Below the pieces are notes generated by a model. The model searched no databases. It was given only the letters and a program-made list of their open reading frames with translations, and was not told the origin of the DNA. From assembly GCF_029784155.1 (NCBI RefSeq), contig NC_073693.1:141163988-141227987 (forward strand): a stretch of 64,000 bases of DNA. Reading direction: 5' to 3'. This document shows positions 45,480-58,000 of this stretch, in pieces (positions within the stretch are counted from its first letter, which is position 1; each line of letters opens with the position of its first letter). Position numbers and translations under genes: made by a program. This stretch comes from Uranotaenia lowii (lineage: Eukaryota; Arthropoda; Insecta; Diptera; Culicidae).

Positions 45480-48400
45480 CAGGGGCGGTCCTAGAGTTTG
45501 CTCTTGGGGGGGGAGGGGGGGGGGGTTGATTTTCCAAATTTTCAAAAATCAGGCAATAAAAAGGATCGTAAATATCTGGCGAAAAAACGTGTATTTTGAG
45601 AAACAGAGTAGAAGATGGAAGAGGGGGGGGGGGGGGGGTGTTTGTTTTTCGACAAAATTAATGAAATTAATGAAAAATAGTGAATTTTTTTTTTTACAAA
45701 TTTCTTATTTTGATATCCTTTTATTAATCAAACTGCGAATCTTAGATGTTCACTGCGAAAAAGTTTTGATAAAAAGATAGTTTTGGTAATTTTTCCATTT
45801 GGCAGTTTGGAATCTCATAACCTTAAGAATTTTTTAAAGAATTTTCCGATATCAATGTCATTTCACAAATGAAAATTGAACACACATTTTCGTAGAAGAA
45901 AATGTAAAAAAAAATCTCCAAGTTATCCACAATATTTTTACTGGGAATTTTCATATCAGGGTATAACCTTCACTAAAATTTTAATAATTCTCATTTTGCA
46001 ACGACTCAAAAACGATTATTTGAGATAAGTTTGTTAATAATTGATATAAATTTAAGACTGAATATTTTATTATTTTTCTGAAGTATCGAATTATTATTAA
46101 TTTTTGTTCAAATTCCTTAATTTTTAAATTTAAATTTAATTCTTAAATAAGATCATAAAAATCATATTGTTAGGTATGCAGCTTTTGGAACTCCATTTTT
46201 ATTTGTTTTTTTTTTCTTGAATTTCAATCTCTCATACTAGATTTTTAATTTAGTTGAAACTAATTCCAAAGAAAAAAGTAACTAAATTGCAACGAATTAC
46301 TTATGAAAAAAGTGGAAAGTCGTATGTTTTCTTCATGCTGCCAATATTTTCAATCTTTTTTTTATAATGTTTGAATTTAATAAAAACATATTGAATAAAG
46401 AGTTAATTTCTGAAACATAATCATTTGCAATTAAAATAACCGAACTTTCAGATGCAGAGTGGATTTTTTAACCTAAATTATCATGCTGAATTTCTACTCA
46501 ACATTTTAAATATTATTGTGCACATAGCTTAGCTTAGCTTAGCTTGGTTGACTACTCATATCCACCCATTTTCCATGTATCCATTTTAAATATTATTGTG
46601 CACATAAGCTAAAAACAGCATCGGCGATATAGTTGGTGTAAATCCTGAAATCCAGCCTTGTTGGTCACAAATTAGAAAAATATGTATCTTTCGAATGTTA
46701 AACTTGAGCGATGGCCTTGTTTCCGAGAAAATAGTCGGGAATGACGGAATAGTTTTATCTCCCCTAGGAAAAATTAAACCAAAGGCTAGTTTTTGGAGCC
46801 TATGCTTTTAAAACTGATTTTGGAAATAAATTTCTGACCTCGATTTTAGATTTTATCCATCACCTCTAGTTTCAGAAGTAGTATTTTTAGTATTTTTTCG
46901 GAAATTGAATAGATATCATTAGAGATTTACCGAATAGTGCGAACAGCCGAATACCGACTATTGGCCCTTTTCAAGTATTCAGTGAAACGAATATTCTGAA
47001 CATGAAAAATCGTAAATTAGCTTAAAATGTGTTCAAAAGTATTGTTTGCATCACCGAATATCTGCCGAAAATACCACTGTGAGTAATATTTTTAAAGTGA
47101 TGATAGAATTGATAAAAATATTTTATCACTTTTTGCATAAAAAACAAACAATACGTGAAAAACTGCAGTCACATATGTACATCCGCAGGTAACGCGAGCC
47201 TCTTACAGCTTTAAAGCCAAAGTACTAATCAAAGTTAGTGGAAAACACAAATTTTTTTTCGAGCTTTGTATAGAATTTGAAGTTTAACTGATATCAAGTT
47301 TCAACCAATAATCTTAATTTCACATTGTTAATGTACTTTTTATTACCATAAAATCCCCTTAATTGAAATTTATTTTTATGATGTTAATTATAATTTGGTC
47401 TCAGAACATTTAATCGTGACCATTTCTTATTTAAATAACTTAACTTTGAAAGTTTTCAATTAAATTTTATAAAAACTATTGATCATTATTAAAATTGTTT
47501 AATTGTGATAACGGCTGAAAATGTATAAGGCTCTTCGAGCCAAAGGGGTATAAGTGCATAAAAGCTCATGAAAAACGTAAAATATCACAGTTAATAAGCC
47601 TTGGAAAGAAGAATAAATAATTAATTTAAAAAAAAAGAAACTTATTTCGAGAAAACACATTTTTAATATGACGTGTTTGGCCATTTTCTATATATTTATC
47701 TAAAATTTTAATTTCTTTTTCAAACGTGAATATATGTAAATTGAAATTCTAAATATCTGCAAAAATATCAAATATAGTTTGAATTAAGAAGAATCGTTTT
47801 ATATCAATTTTTTTCAAAAAAGTTCCAAAATGAGAAACTAAAAAAAAAAAAAAAATCTCATTTTTTTTCTGTCCAAGTGGTATCTGAACGGCCCCAAAGG
47901 CAATTTAACACTTAAATGCTCAAGTCAAGGATCGAGATATGTTGATCATCAAACATGGAGCCAAATAATAATAAAGTTATGGTCCAAACAAGATTGCAGG
48001 TATTTATTGAACATACCATTTATTTGGTGAACATTATTAAAAAATGATCAAACTATAGCTAAAGTTTCAACGAAGTTAGTCTTAAAAAAAATTCACTAAA
48101 TATCCAAAAAGCGAAAACAACTCATGAGCATTAAATTTAACTTTTCAGATAAGCTATACGTTGTTTGATGACAGAGATACGCACGAAATTAAATTGCATG
48201 TTTTGCATGATCTCAAACTTTTTGCCGATACACCATACTGAGGGGTGAGTCCAAACTTTGATCGATAACTTGAGTAGTATTTTATCTGTTTAAAACACTA
48301 TGCAAATTTATAGCACAAAATTGAAAAACAATGTGTTTTGACGGTTATAAAAAAGATTCAAATGCAACTCGAATTTTTAAATTGGGTTCACCCAACCCTG

Positions 48401-48936
48401 AACTGATCGGGTTGAAATATAAAGTGCGATATTTTGGAAATTTTCCAACTTTAACTTAAGTTTAAGTCATATTAAATAAACATACATTTTGCCAAAAATA
48501 TACAAAAAAGGTTTTGATCATCGACTTTAGAATAAGATCAAAAGAAATGCAATATGTCTGAGATATGACCAAACAAATTTTCTTGTTTTTGAGGGGGTGA
48601 TCCCAAACTTATGGCCGGTAGCGTATATGGTCAGCAAATTCTTTTTCAACGCTGAGTACCTTAACGAAAGTTTTTTTGGGAAATCCGGTCCAGGGAATTG
48701 CAAGTTACAGCTGTTTTAGTTGGGTGGACCGACTTTTTTTCAATTTAAAGCTATTAAGTGATTAATAAAATCTTTTTTGGAGAAACACCCCCACGGAGTG
48801 GAAAAATTTGAGAATTCGAAAGTACACCTACTAGGAAAAGTTCTTAGTTTTTATATAAAATCCAACGTTTGCGTGTATTTCGTAACGGTTTTTTGCCGGG
48901 GTGATCACCCCCCTCCCCCCCATAGGACCGCGCCTG
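45480..48936. mobile_element. 3457-bp hAT-type element, TSD GTCGGTGG
   Basis: Left end CAGGGGCGGTCCTA, right end reversed CAGGCGCGGTCCTAT, both followed inward by G runs (45505-45530; 48908-48921 as C runs). GTCGGTGG flanks it at 45472-45479 and 48937-48944. No transposase; the interior is AT-rich and featureless apart from the small insertion at 46527 and G-runs at 45623-45639. It interrupts sequence downstream of the H2A-like pseudogene. Confidence 0.93.
46503..46606. mobile_element. 56-bp insertion flanked by 24-bp direct repeats
   Basis: ATTTTAAATATTATTGTGCA followed by CATA occurs at 46503-46526 and 46583-46606. The 56 bases between begin GCTTAGCTTAGCTTAGCTTG and continue GTTGACTACTCATATCCACC, a motif that I recall as common in mosquito genomes. 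The long flanking duplication suggests insertion by retrotransposition or repair. Confidence 0.75.
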
Positions 48937-48944
48937 GTCGGTGG

Positions 48945-50020
48945 TAGCGGTGCAGTCGCTGCTTCTTCTGAAAACCTGCTCCATATCGGGATGTATAAGC
49001 CATTGATGCTTAATTTCCATTGAGGAAAAAAGCTGCCCCATAGATGGAGATATGAGTATCAGAAATAAAGGAAAAAATCCAATGTAAAAAGAAACATTTG
49101 AAATAAAAATAATTTTAAATCTGGAAAATTTGGTTTTTAAAATCGTTTAGGTACTTTCATTCCTTAACATTGCCCCATGGTACTTTTCTATTTTTCGTTT
49201 ATTTTTTTTTGTGTTAAAGGATCCATTTTTGCAAATAACTCCTGCCGTTCGCAGCAGTAGATTTGCGTTTGTTACGCGGTAGTAAAAATACGTTCGATCG
49301 AAAACCGTTATGCTATGTTTCGTTCGAACGAATTATGTTCGAAAGATCGAACTGTTCACATTCGTTTGAACAAGAATACGAAATAGCAAAACTTTCAAAT
49401 GAATGTCATTCGATCGAAAACGAGAATAAGGGTAAATATGTCAGCCAGGTCAAGGTCGTTTTGCTGCTGCATTGAAAAATCAATAGGCAACTGCAAAATT
49501 GTGAATTGCCCAAGATGGATGTGTGATCGAGAGAGTACCCCGAATAGAACAGAACCATGGTTTCACATTAATTTTTCATTGAATTTTATAGTGACCATGA
49601 ATTTCATGGTAAAAAGAACATCCAGCGAGCGTAACTTTTTCAGGAATTTACACATTCCAAGTTTTCGTGTACGGGTTTTTTTCTCCGCATCCATTCTCGG
49701 TAGGCAGTCGGCAGACAGTTTTCGGAGAATTTTTTTGTTTCACATTGTATGTTTATTGGAAATGCCCCATCTTCAAGGTGCAACGGTAAGTTAATTCATA
49801 TCAATGTTAACAAAAGACAATAATCTTAATAATATTTTTTACCGATTCTAGCAAAATATATCAACAATGCTGTAGCCAATGGATGCCGGGAGCGACTACG
49901 GAATGCTGGAATGCGACCTCAGACAAGCTCAGCGAATAATGAACAGTGATTAAGTGTGTAAGTAAAGTGTTTAGGTTATTAGAATAAATGACAAAATTTA
50001 AAGAAATTCATTGGTTTTTT
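48945..50020. other. Non-coding DNA
   Basis: The first 60 bases continue the sequence that the hAT element split. 49255-49440 is rich in TTCGATCGAA-like and GTTCGAACGAA-like palindromic words. Nothing else recognised. Confidence 0.5.
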
Positions 50021-51841
50021 ATGAAACCAAATTAAGAAAATGTATGTATGTATGTATGTATGTATGGTTCCCCCATCGGTAGCAAGGTCCTGCCTATGTC
50101 TGTGTGGCTTGGCCTTCGAATTGCTTCTAGGGCTTCCACGGTCCGATGGTTCGTCGAAGGAAGGCATCCAACCCTCAGAAACCTACAATGGTCGGCTACC
50201 CGTGCCGCTTGCAATAATCTCTTTGTGTTTTTCCCAGATGCATTCCGTCTTAAAATAGTTATACAGATAATAAAAATATATGATACAGGGCGGTAAGGAA
50301 AATCACTCAAAATATTTGGTGTGAATACAATTATATGAAATTAAAAATAATTATTGAAAAAAGGATACGAATCTGAAATATAAAAATTATGAGAGCATAT
50401 ATGTAATACCGTATTTGTTTATGCCGAGTGTTGCACTAGTGTTGCACTGGTGCACCACTAGGTGCTGTCAAACTGTTTGTTTATTCGGACGGTGTTGCAC
50501 TGGTTTTGACCTGTCGGAGAGCGAGAGAGCGTGTGAGTGAGCGAGGTAGCAATACACTGGCGAGGATTTGTGTTTGTTTTTATCGGGTACGGTGGAACAC
50601 TCCACGAGTGGAGAAAACAAATACAGTATAAGTTAAAAATAAGAACATACAACCTTTAAAACGATGAATCGATTAAAGTTTGTTTTCAAATATTATTGTT
50701 GATTTTGAACTAACAGCTAAATGTAGACTTGAATATTTCTTTAATCGTTTGAAAGTGAATAATTTTTTTCAATAACATTTTACTGTAATACATTCTGAAC
50801 ATCCCAAAGCTTTTTTTTTTATCCTTTTTATTCAACGCTTTGGTCATGTGAACAGGGCATGAGTGAAATTGCAACTTCGCCAGTCTCTATCCATTTATTC
50901 ACGAACGCTAACATTCAGCTTGAATGCTAGTACTACAATTTGAGATTAACGCACTCATTATCATTCAATTTTTATTTTTCTACCCTCTATGAAACACTCT
51001 GTGGCTTCTATAACAAGATTATAATCCAATCGGACAATATTTAATAGAGTCATTAAACTTTCACCGATAATGACAGAAATAAAAGAAATCAAAATCATAG
51101 TAATGAGAATTTTCTAATATAGACACGCCTCTATGATATAATATTTACAACAATATAGAAAAAGGAATGATCTCACCAAATTAGTGCGCCCATGCTTTAG
51201 CCTCTCCTTCATGTGATGCTTTTCTTCCTTCTTCGCCACCATCCAGCGAATGCAAATGTATTCATGTCATAATGTCATGTATGCGATCCGACTGCGACAC
51301 ACGCACACACATGGTGAGAACCAAAAACCTTGATCACAGCCAGATCCCTGCAACGTTACACGATTTGTCTATGTATCGTGTGACCAACATCTTTTAACTA
51401 AGTGTTAGTGAATCTCGTTTTTAAGCTTTTTTTCCTCAGATTTAAGCTTTTTTAACCTTGAGAGCATAGGAGATGAAAGCTCAAATCTGACAAAAAAAGC
51501 TTAAATCTGTCAAAAAAGGGGAAATCTGAGGGGAAATCTAAGAGATGTGCTCCATACGGTTTGTATAACATTGCCGGAAAGTGATCACATCCCGACGCCA
51601 TATTTTTATCAATTCAAAACCGACACCCTATGATGTTTCTTTTCGGACATATTCATATCTTATTCGATTTTTTTTCTCCAGAATCCGGTTCCAGTTTTCG
51701 AGCCTTTCAATATTCCATCACTGACAATGGCTTGCGGAGCCAAACAAACAAAAATCTCGCCCAAGAGCGCAAAGCAACACCAAACCGAACCGTACACGAC
51801 GAAAGCTCGTTGCAGACTCATGAAACCAAATTAAGAAAATG
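50021..51841 (-). mobile_element. Possible non-LTR insertion with 22-bp TSD and CATA tail
   Basis: ATGAAACCAAATTAAGAAAA followed by TG occurs at about 50020-50042 and 51819-51840. Immediately inside the left copy is a TATG run (50043-50066), which on the minus strand would be a CATA-type 3' tail. The interior has no recognisable RT; the minus-strand frame at 50310-50032 has no known domain. It could instead be a chance duplication within a larger repeat. Confidence 0.4.
51430..51512. repeat. Hairpin of CAGATTTAAGCTTTTTT
   Basis: CAGATTTAAGCTTTTTT at about 51437 is mirrored by AAAAAAAGCTTAAATCTG at about 51493-51510. A similar TTTAAGCTTTTTT and GGGAAATCTGAGG lie just outside. Confidence 0.7.
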
Positions 51842-51965
51842 ATGACAAAACCAAAACCGGGTGCAAAAACTCCACCATGAGCAAAGATTTTTATTTAAGT
51901 GGGTTAACAATGAAAATAAGCGGATTTTCATGGTTTTACTATGCATAACTGGAAGCTGTTATAAC

Positions 51966-52888
51966 TAGAGTGCCTATAAAAAGAGTGACGCCAATGTCAA
52001 AATTGAAATAGCGGATGAGCTGTCAGTGTCATTCCAAACGAACTAATGACCTGTCAAATTCAGCCTGAGAAGAAAACTCAATTGCGAGTATTGTGCTCAT
52101 TGTGTTTTCAAAACAGCAAAATGTTTTTATCCCTTTGCTCGATTACAGTAAGTAAATTCATTATAACTTCAATGTTTTTATGATCGCCAATTATTTTATT
52201 GATAATTGATATTGATAGTGTTAGACACGAATGCCATAATGCTGGTAAAGTGTCAAAAATAAAACCTAAAAAAAAAAATAAGATATTGATAGGATGTTTT
52301 GCAAACTACTGCCCGAAAGAGTTTGTGATGCTGTTAGTCTATTTTGCTCATCTTCTTCGAGAGTAAAGTCGGCAATCTGTGGAACGCAATCGTACACTGA
52401 GACTGCCGTACGTCGCTGCATAATTTTTCCTTTGCCGGAAGCAAAATATACATCCTCCTGCAGAAAGTCAAACTGTTTTTCGCAAATATTTAGTTAGCTC
52501 CTTATGTTTCAACGATTTTTACTTACGCTGCACACTCGACAACTAGCTGTAATTTCGAAATGATCTGAGAATCAACAGAACTTTTTCCATGCAACTTGCA
52601 GGTCTTCATCAGCTGGAAATCGAAAGAACTCAAATGTTCTTGAATCACAATGTTTTACACTTCATTGTTTCAAACATATTCTTATGCTTTCTTTCTAAAA
52701 CTAAACGCAATAAACCACTAAACCGACAATCAAAGTACAACGAAAAGTAAACAAAAGCATCATTTCGCAAAAGTCACTTGAAGGCTTAAACTGAACCAGT
52801 GAAACCAGCTGTAAATTTCATTGTTTCCAAAGACATTTATTTTGTTTGGGATAGATAGAATGTCGTCACTCTCCTTATAGGCACTCTA
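51966..52888. mobile_element. 923-bp hAT-type element, TSD GTTATAAC
   Basis: Ends TAGAGTGCCTATAA on both sides, followed inward by AGAGTGACG after two variable bases. GTTATAAC flanks it (51958-51965, 52889-52896). One frame inside (52294-52497, 67 codons) includes CIIFPLPEAKYTSSCRKS, not recognised. Non-autonomous. Confidence 0.88.
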
Positions 52889-53154
52889 GTTATAACCATA
52901 AACTTTATATTTTCCGGCATCTGAATGTATGAAAAATCGTCATTTTTTTCATGGTCACGCTGCATAACAATACCCCTTTTTCATGGTTATTTTCGCCAAA
53001 ACGATGAAATGTATGGTCGAAAACTATGAATTTCATTGTGTATTCACGGTATCGTGGGCGACTATAATCATTGTGTGAACCATACAATTTATGATTTGTG
53101 AATATGGAATTCATGGGTTTTTCACGGTGTAATCCTTTTCGAGATGTCAAATAA

Positions 53155-53625
53155 AGTATCTAAGACTGCAAGTCGATAACAAGCTAAACTTCATAGAGCA
53201 TGTGAATAATACAAAAAAAATCGCAAAAATATGGCGTACTTTGTCGGATAAATAGGTAATTGACTAGCCGATTGTTACAATTACTGTTCTACAATTCTTC
53301 TTCAGGCTTCAGCCACACAAATAAAGCGATTGCAGAAAATCCAGAATCAATGCATATAACAGCCTGATGTTTGTCCGTTTACGAAAAATAGAATGTTACC
53401 TTCATAATTGGCTCGAGATTTACAGTTTAGAAACGACATTCACAGTTACCACACAATAAGGCCATGTGAGTTTAGATTTATAATAGCTAAGAAAGAAACT
53501 ACAGAACCATATTCTATAACGGTTTGAAGATGTATACCAGCCTGTCACAAGACATCAAAGATAACTTGATATAAAAAGCTTAAACAAATTGCAATATGTA
53601 CTTATGTGAAGATAACATTTTAATA
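53155..53625 (+). pseudogene. LINE ORF2 C-terminal fragment
   Basis: Broken frames spell LQVDNKLNFIEHVNN, KKIAKIWRTLSDK, a hydrophobic stretch, KRLQKIQNQCI-like residues, and RFEDVYQPVTRHQR / LSQDIKDNLI. This is the thumb-to-end region of CR1/Jockey-type RT proteins. Upstream parts are missing; the flanking AT-rich DNA to 53730 has no features. Confidence 0.65.
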
Positions 53626-53729
53626 TATGCAAGAATCTCAAATGGGATCTTTATAATGTGATGGAAATTTGATAAGATATTATATCTAAGAGCCATTGAG
53701 TAAAAGTATTTAAAACTTAAAGATACTAG

Positions 53730-55330
53730 CTACCGTCAGCACTTATCTGATCTTCAACGGAAATTTAAAGACGACCCTTCTGCATTTTGGAATTACGTGA
53801 AAAGTGAAAAAAGGTAATTTGGGGCTTCCGTTGAATCTTACTTATCAGAATCGCACGCCCAATAACGCTCAAGAAGCAGTTCAAATTTGTACTGATTATT
53901 TTTAATCCACTTTTGTATGCCACAAGGAAGTAAACATTTCCAACCAGTATTTGAATTCGGTTGACTCGTTTGATATAAGTATTCCTGAATTCAGGGTTTT
54001 TCCAAACGAAGTTAAGAAAGCACTCTTTGATATCAATGAGCAAAAAGGAGCCTGTCCGGACGGCTTACCGCCACTATTTAATAATCAAAAGATGCTGCGA
54101 ATCCCTAGCACTTCCAGTGAGCATGCTGTTTAACAAGTCATTGGAAACTTCTACCGTATCCATACTCTGGAAAACAGCAGCTATCTCACCTCTTCATAGA
54201 TCTGGTAATATTCATCTTGTTGAAAACTATCGAGGCATATCAATTCTGAACTGCTTAGCAAAGGTATTTGAATTGTTAATCTTCAATAAAATGAGTTTAG
54301 TTTCATCCCATATCATCGCAGAATGCCAACATGGTTTCCGTAAAAAGACTAACTAACTTGATGGTGTATGTTCCGTTCATTAGTAGATCTCTATCCGATA
54401 AGAAACAAGTCGACGCAATTTATGTGGATTTCGCCAAAGCGTTCGATCGGCTCCCGCACAAACTACTTATCGATAAGCTTGACACTATCGGATTCCCCAA
54501 ATGGCTGATCATGTGGCTAGAATCATACCTTCAAGACAGAACCGCATTCGTCAGACAGGGTCACATCAAATCCACAACTTTCGCCGTTCCTTCTGGAGTT
54601 CCCCAAGGAAGTAACTTGGGCCCATTGCTATTTAATCTCTATATGAACGACCTTTGCGTACTGATCGATTTGGAAATAATATTCTACGCCGACGATTTAA
54701 AGTCGCTCACGTTTAAGGATCACCTAGCTTTGACTGTGGCTAAAGCTAAAACAGTGCTAGGATTCATCGTACGCCACACAAAAGGATTCAGTTATACCAC
54801 CACTCTAAAAGTACTTTACTGTTCACTGGTTTGTTCTGTTTTGGAGTATAATATCCAAATTTGGGCACCTTCATCTAAGGCGGTATGAAGCTGCTAGAAT
54901 CTGTCCAGAAACGTTTCCTGCGATATGCACTGCCGAACTTACCCTGGAACGAACCACAACGGTTTCCCCCTTACGACGATCGATGCGGAATCCTGAAAAT
55001 CGAACCAATCGGATCTCGTGTGTTACTCCTCCGGCATGTATTCATTTTTGATATTTTATCTGGAAACATCGACAGTACCAACCTGATCGAAATGATACCA
55101 TTCCATGTCCCTTCCCGCGCTTTGCGCAATTACGAACCATTAAGGATGATGAATTACGGACAAAATGAATTTTATAACCCCTTTGATATTTCTTGTAAGC
55201 TTTTTAACCAAGTGTATTCATGTTTCGACTTTAATATAAGTAAGGATAGTTTTAAGCGTAGATCAAGAAAAAATCAGTCTGTGTGATATTGAGTTATCGT
55301 AGACCGTGAACAATAAATAAAATGAATAAA
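53730..55330 (+). pseudogene. Second LINE: RT and C-terminus, with internal deletion
   Basis: Starts in the linker (RKFKDDPSAFWNYVKSEKR), then ISIPEFRVFPNEVKKALFDI, GACPDGLPP, LALPVSMLFNKSLETS, ENYRGISILNCLAKVFELLI and ECQHGFRKK over frames at 53951-54356. The next frame (54331-54888) has VDAIYVDFAKAFDRLPHKLL, GVPQGSNLGPLLFNLYMNDL and the catalytic YADDLK, directly joined to SLTFKDHLALTVAKAKTVLG: about 80 residues normally between these are deleted in frame. The last frame (54885-55286) runs to the end, LFNQVYSCFDFNISKDSFKR. The 3' end has AATAAATAAAATGAATAAAT. Clade is unresolved between CR1 and Jockey groups. Confidence 0.82.
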
Positions 55331-55400
55331 TTAGACACATGATCTGTACAGTGAGTGATGGACATACGCTGGAGTTGATAAGACGACCAAGTATTTAGTA

Positions 55401-56284
55401 CCGTAATCAGGGGTAATGTTGATCACTTTTTTCAATATTTTGCGATTATTTTTTCTGTTAAGGGGAATGTGGCATGTTTCATATTTTTAAAACCAGTACT
55501 GGACTCCTATGAACGTAAAACATGGTTGCAGAAATTTATTTAAATTTGATTTAAAAATCTATTTCGTCTCTGTTTTGAATCTGATGCTTTGGGATAACAT
55601 TAACCAGTCTCTATTTTCGATGCTTTTTATGAATTTTCTTGATCACAAAGGATTCAAAACACCTTCATATTATTAACAAATGCTAGTTCAAAAATGTTAT
55701 CTTGCTTTTTAACTTTGAAAAGAAAAAACATTTATGATCGAAAAAAGATCTATTATGGTGCATACATTTAGGGGCAAAAATTAAATTAATTGCGAAATAG
55801 CTTGAGCTACAAAATACAAATTTATTTTTTCTTCAAAGGTAACCATTTGATAGGGTTCCAATCCATTTGTCCAATACGGGCTTACTCTTGGAAAATGTAC
55901 TTATTTTTTTAATATATAAAATTTTACGCTAAATGACTATAAAAACAGCTTTATAACTATACACATACAAAGAAAAAAAGTAGTTTTTTCACTTTCAATA
56001 ACTCGTTTGCTTCTTAATGCTTTTTGGTATCATCAGGAGAGCTGTTTGTTTGCGAGCCTTTGAAAAACTAGATATTTTAGGATTTTGAAATTACATTTTT
56101 ACTAACAGAAAAAAAATTCAAATACAAACAAAATTTTGTTTATTTGATACTCGAAAAAATGGATTTGAAATATAGGAAACAGTTTTAAAAAATTCAAACT
56201 ATAGACTGAGTTATTCATGATAATGAGCAAAAATTTATTGTTGGTCATGGTTACCCCGGTGATCAAAGTTACCCCGTTTTACGG
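55401..56284. mobile_element. 884-bp TA MITE
   Basis: Left CCGTAATCAGGGGTAATGTT, right reversed CCGTAAAACGGGGTAACTTT, both then GATCAC; TA on both sides (55399-55400, 56285-56286). No coding content. Confidence 0.85.
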
Positions 56285-57029
56285 TACAGAAAATGTCAAA
56301 GAAATGTACCAACAAATATTCGAAGATAAATTGTCCCTCCCACTTCAAAATATGCGTATCTATGGGGTGGAAGGAGAACCTTAATGGGCCTCCTGGGACC
56401 ATCACAAAAAAGGCTAATATATTGGAAATACGTTCTAAGATTGATTGGAACAAGGACAGTGTTCCTAGACTTTCTTATTTATTATTTTTCCTTGATTGAG
56501 TTGTGTTTAGGTTTACAAAATACACCATTAAAGTGAATCGTGGGTTGGAAGAGCTGAGTTTTACAGAAATTGTTTTTTTTTCGAGTCTTTCACTATACTT
56601 CAAACAGCTGCTTGATTACTAAAACGTCCTAAAACAAAAGACTTCAACGCGTGCAAAACTAAACAACGAACCGCATTGAAAAGCATGTCAAGCCCATCAT
56701 ATTCGCTAGATTGTTTTCATGGAGGGGAGAGTGGGGTATCGTGGGCCATGGGGAAACGTGGGCCACTTTTAATATCTCAGACGTGTGTTGAGATAAAAAT
56801 CTCAAACCAACTGTCATCGTCGTCGCTTTGCGTGAGCATATATTCCTATATGTTGTTATCAAGAGGCGAATGAATTCTAAATTTAAAGTCTCTATTAAAA
56901 TAAACAAAACAAACAAACAATCCTATATGTTGTTGACTGAAAAACGCATCATATGCTTCTTTTCTTTATCAAGCTATAGAAAGTTAGAAAAATTTACTTA
57001 CATAATTAAAAAAAACACCCGCTAATTTT

Positions 57030-57258
57030 TTTTTTACACTGCGACCCAGGGATGGGTCTTGACTCAAACATTCAGTCAGCGAAACTTTTTTTTTGTAGAG
57101 AAATGAATCCAACTTAGATGAAATTTCAGGGACTAGATAAGAGAAAATCGATGTTGAAAAACATGCGAAAAAAATTTTCGCCTTGTCTCCCGGTAGGACT
57201 TGAACCCACATCTTGCGCCTCTCCGGGGCCCATGTATTAACATTCTACTACAGGAGAC
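57030..57258 (-). mobile_element. tRNA-derived SINE, near full length
   Basis: On the minus strand it begins GTCTCCTGTAGTAGAATGTT and GGGCCCCGGAGAGGCGCAAG, then GGTTCAAGTCC (B box) and GGGAGAC. GTCTCCT and GGGAGAC pair as a 7-bp acceptor stem (one G-T pair), GTGGG and CCTAC as T stem. The tail ends GTCGCAGTGTAAAAAAAAA at about 57032. This copy defines the family also found at 1727, 57451 and 57909. Confidence 0.85.
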
Positions 57259-57951
57259 CAACCTGGCGTATGAATATTATACTGGTTGAGTGTCGATGTC
57301 TATCGGAATGAAGGGAATAGTTCTCCCATATGATCATAATCATTTTTCTTGGTCTATTTCTATTCCCATCATTTAATCTTACGGTAGTTGGAATCAAGTT
57401 TGGACATTTTTAAGCACGGCAAGATTTGCATTGCCTTCTCATATCCTGCATGTGGGTTCAAGTCCTACCGGGAGACAAGGCGAATTTTTTTCGCATGTTT
57501 TTCAGCATCGATTTTCTCTTATCTAGTCCCTGAAATTTCATCTAAGTTGGATTCATTTCTCTACAAACAAAAAAGTTTCGCTGACTGAATGTTTGAGTCA
57601 AAACCCATCTCTGGGTCGCAATTTAAAAAAATAGAAATAAGGCGGTGCCAAACGCCGAAATTGGCTGGATATCCAAATACGGCAAACGCATCATTTCTCA
57701 TCATAACTGAAAACCCGTGCAGGATATGAGAAGGCAATGCAAATCTTGCCGTGCTTAAAAATGTCCAAACTTGATTCCAACTACCGTAAGATGAAATGAT
57801 GGGAATAGAAATAGACCAAGAAAAATGATTATGATCACGTGGGAGAACTATTCCCTTCATTCCGATAGACATCGACACTCAACCAGTATAATATTCATAC
57901 GCCAGGTTGGTCTCCTGTAGTAGAATGTTAATAGATGGGCCCCGGAGAGGC
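57217..57951. repeat. Inverted duplication with 234-bp arms
   Basis: Arms 57217-57450 and 57718-57951 are equal in length and nearly identical. Each holds the SINE head plus about 190 bp of non-SINE sequence ending in CTCATATCCTGCA. The 267-bp spacer carries a headless SINE copy (57451-57640). Confidence 0.9.
57451..57645 (+). mobile_element. SINE copy lacking the tRNA 5' half
   Basis: Starts at TGTGGGTTCAAGTCCTACCG and keeps the whole tail (GTCCCTGAAATTTCATC, GGATTCATTTCTCTAC, GGGTCGCAATTTAAAAAA). Confidence 0.85.
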
Positions 57952-58000
57952 CCTGAAATTTCATCTAAGTTGGATTCATTTCCCTACAAAAAAAAACACA
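57909..58000 (+). mobile_element. SINE copy with internal deletion
   Basis: Begins GTCTCCTGTAGTAGAATGTT and runs to GGAGAGGCC, then jumps directly to CTGAAATTTCATCTAAGTTG of the tail, missing the B box and about 80 bp. Confidence 0.8.

Noticed and set aside
45100..45537. 145-codon minus-strand frame
   Set aside because: It is antisense to the H2A-like pseudogene, whose plus-strand peptides are clearly recognisable.
57030..57258. Functional tRNA gene
   Set aside because: The tRNA-like head is fused to a 150-bp tail with poly(A), repeated several times in partial forms; it is a SINE.
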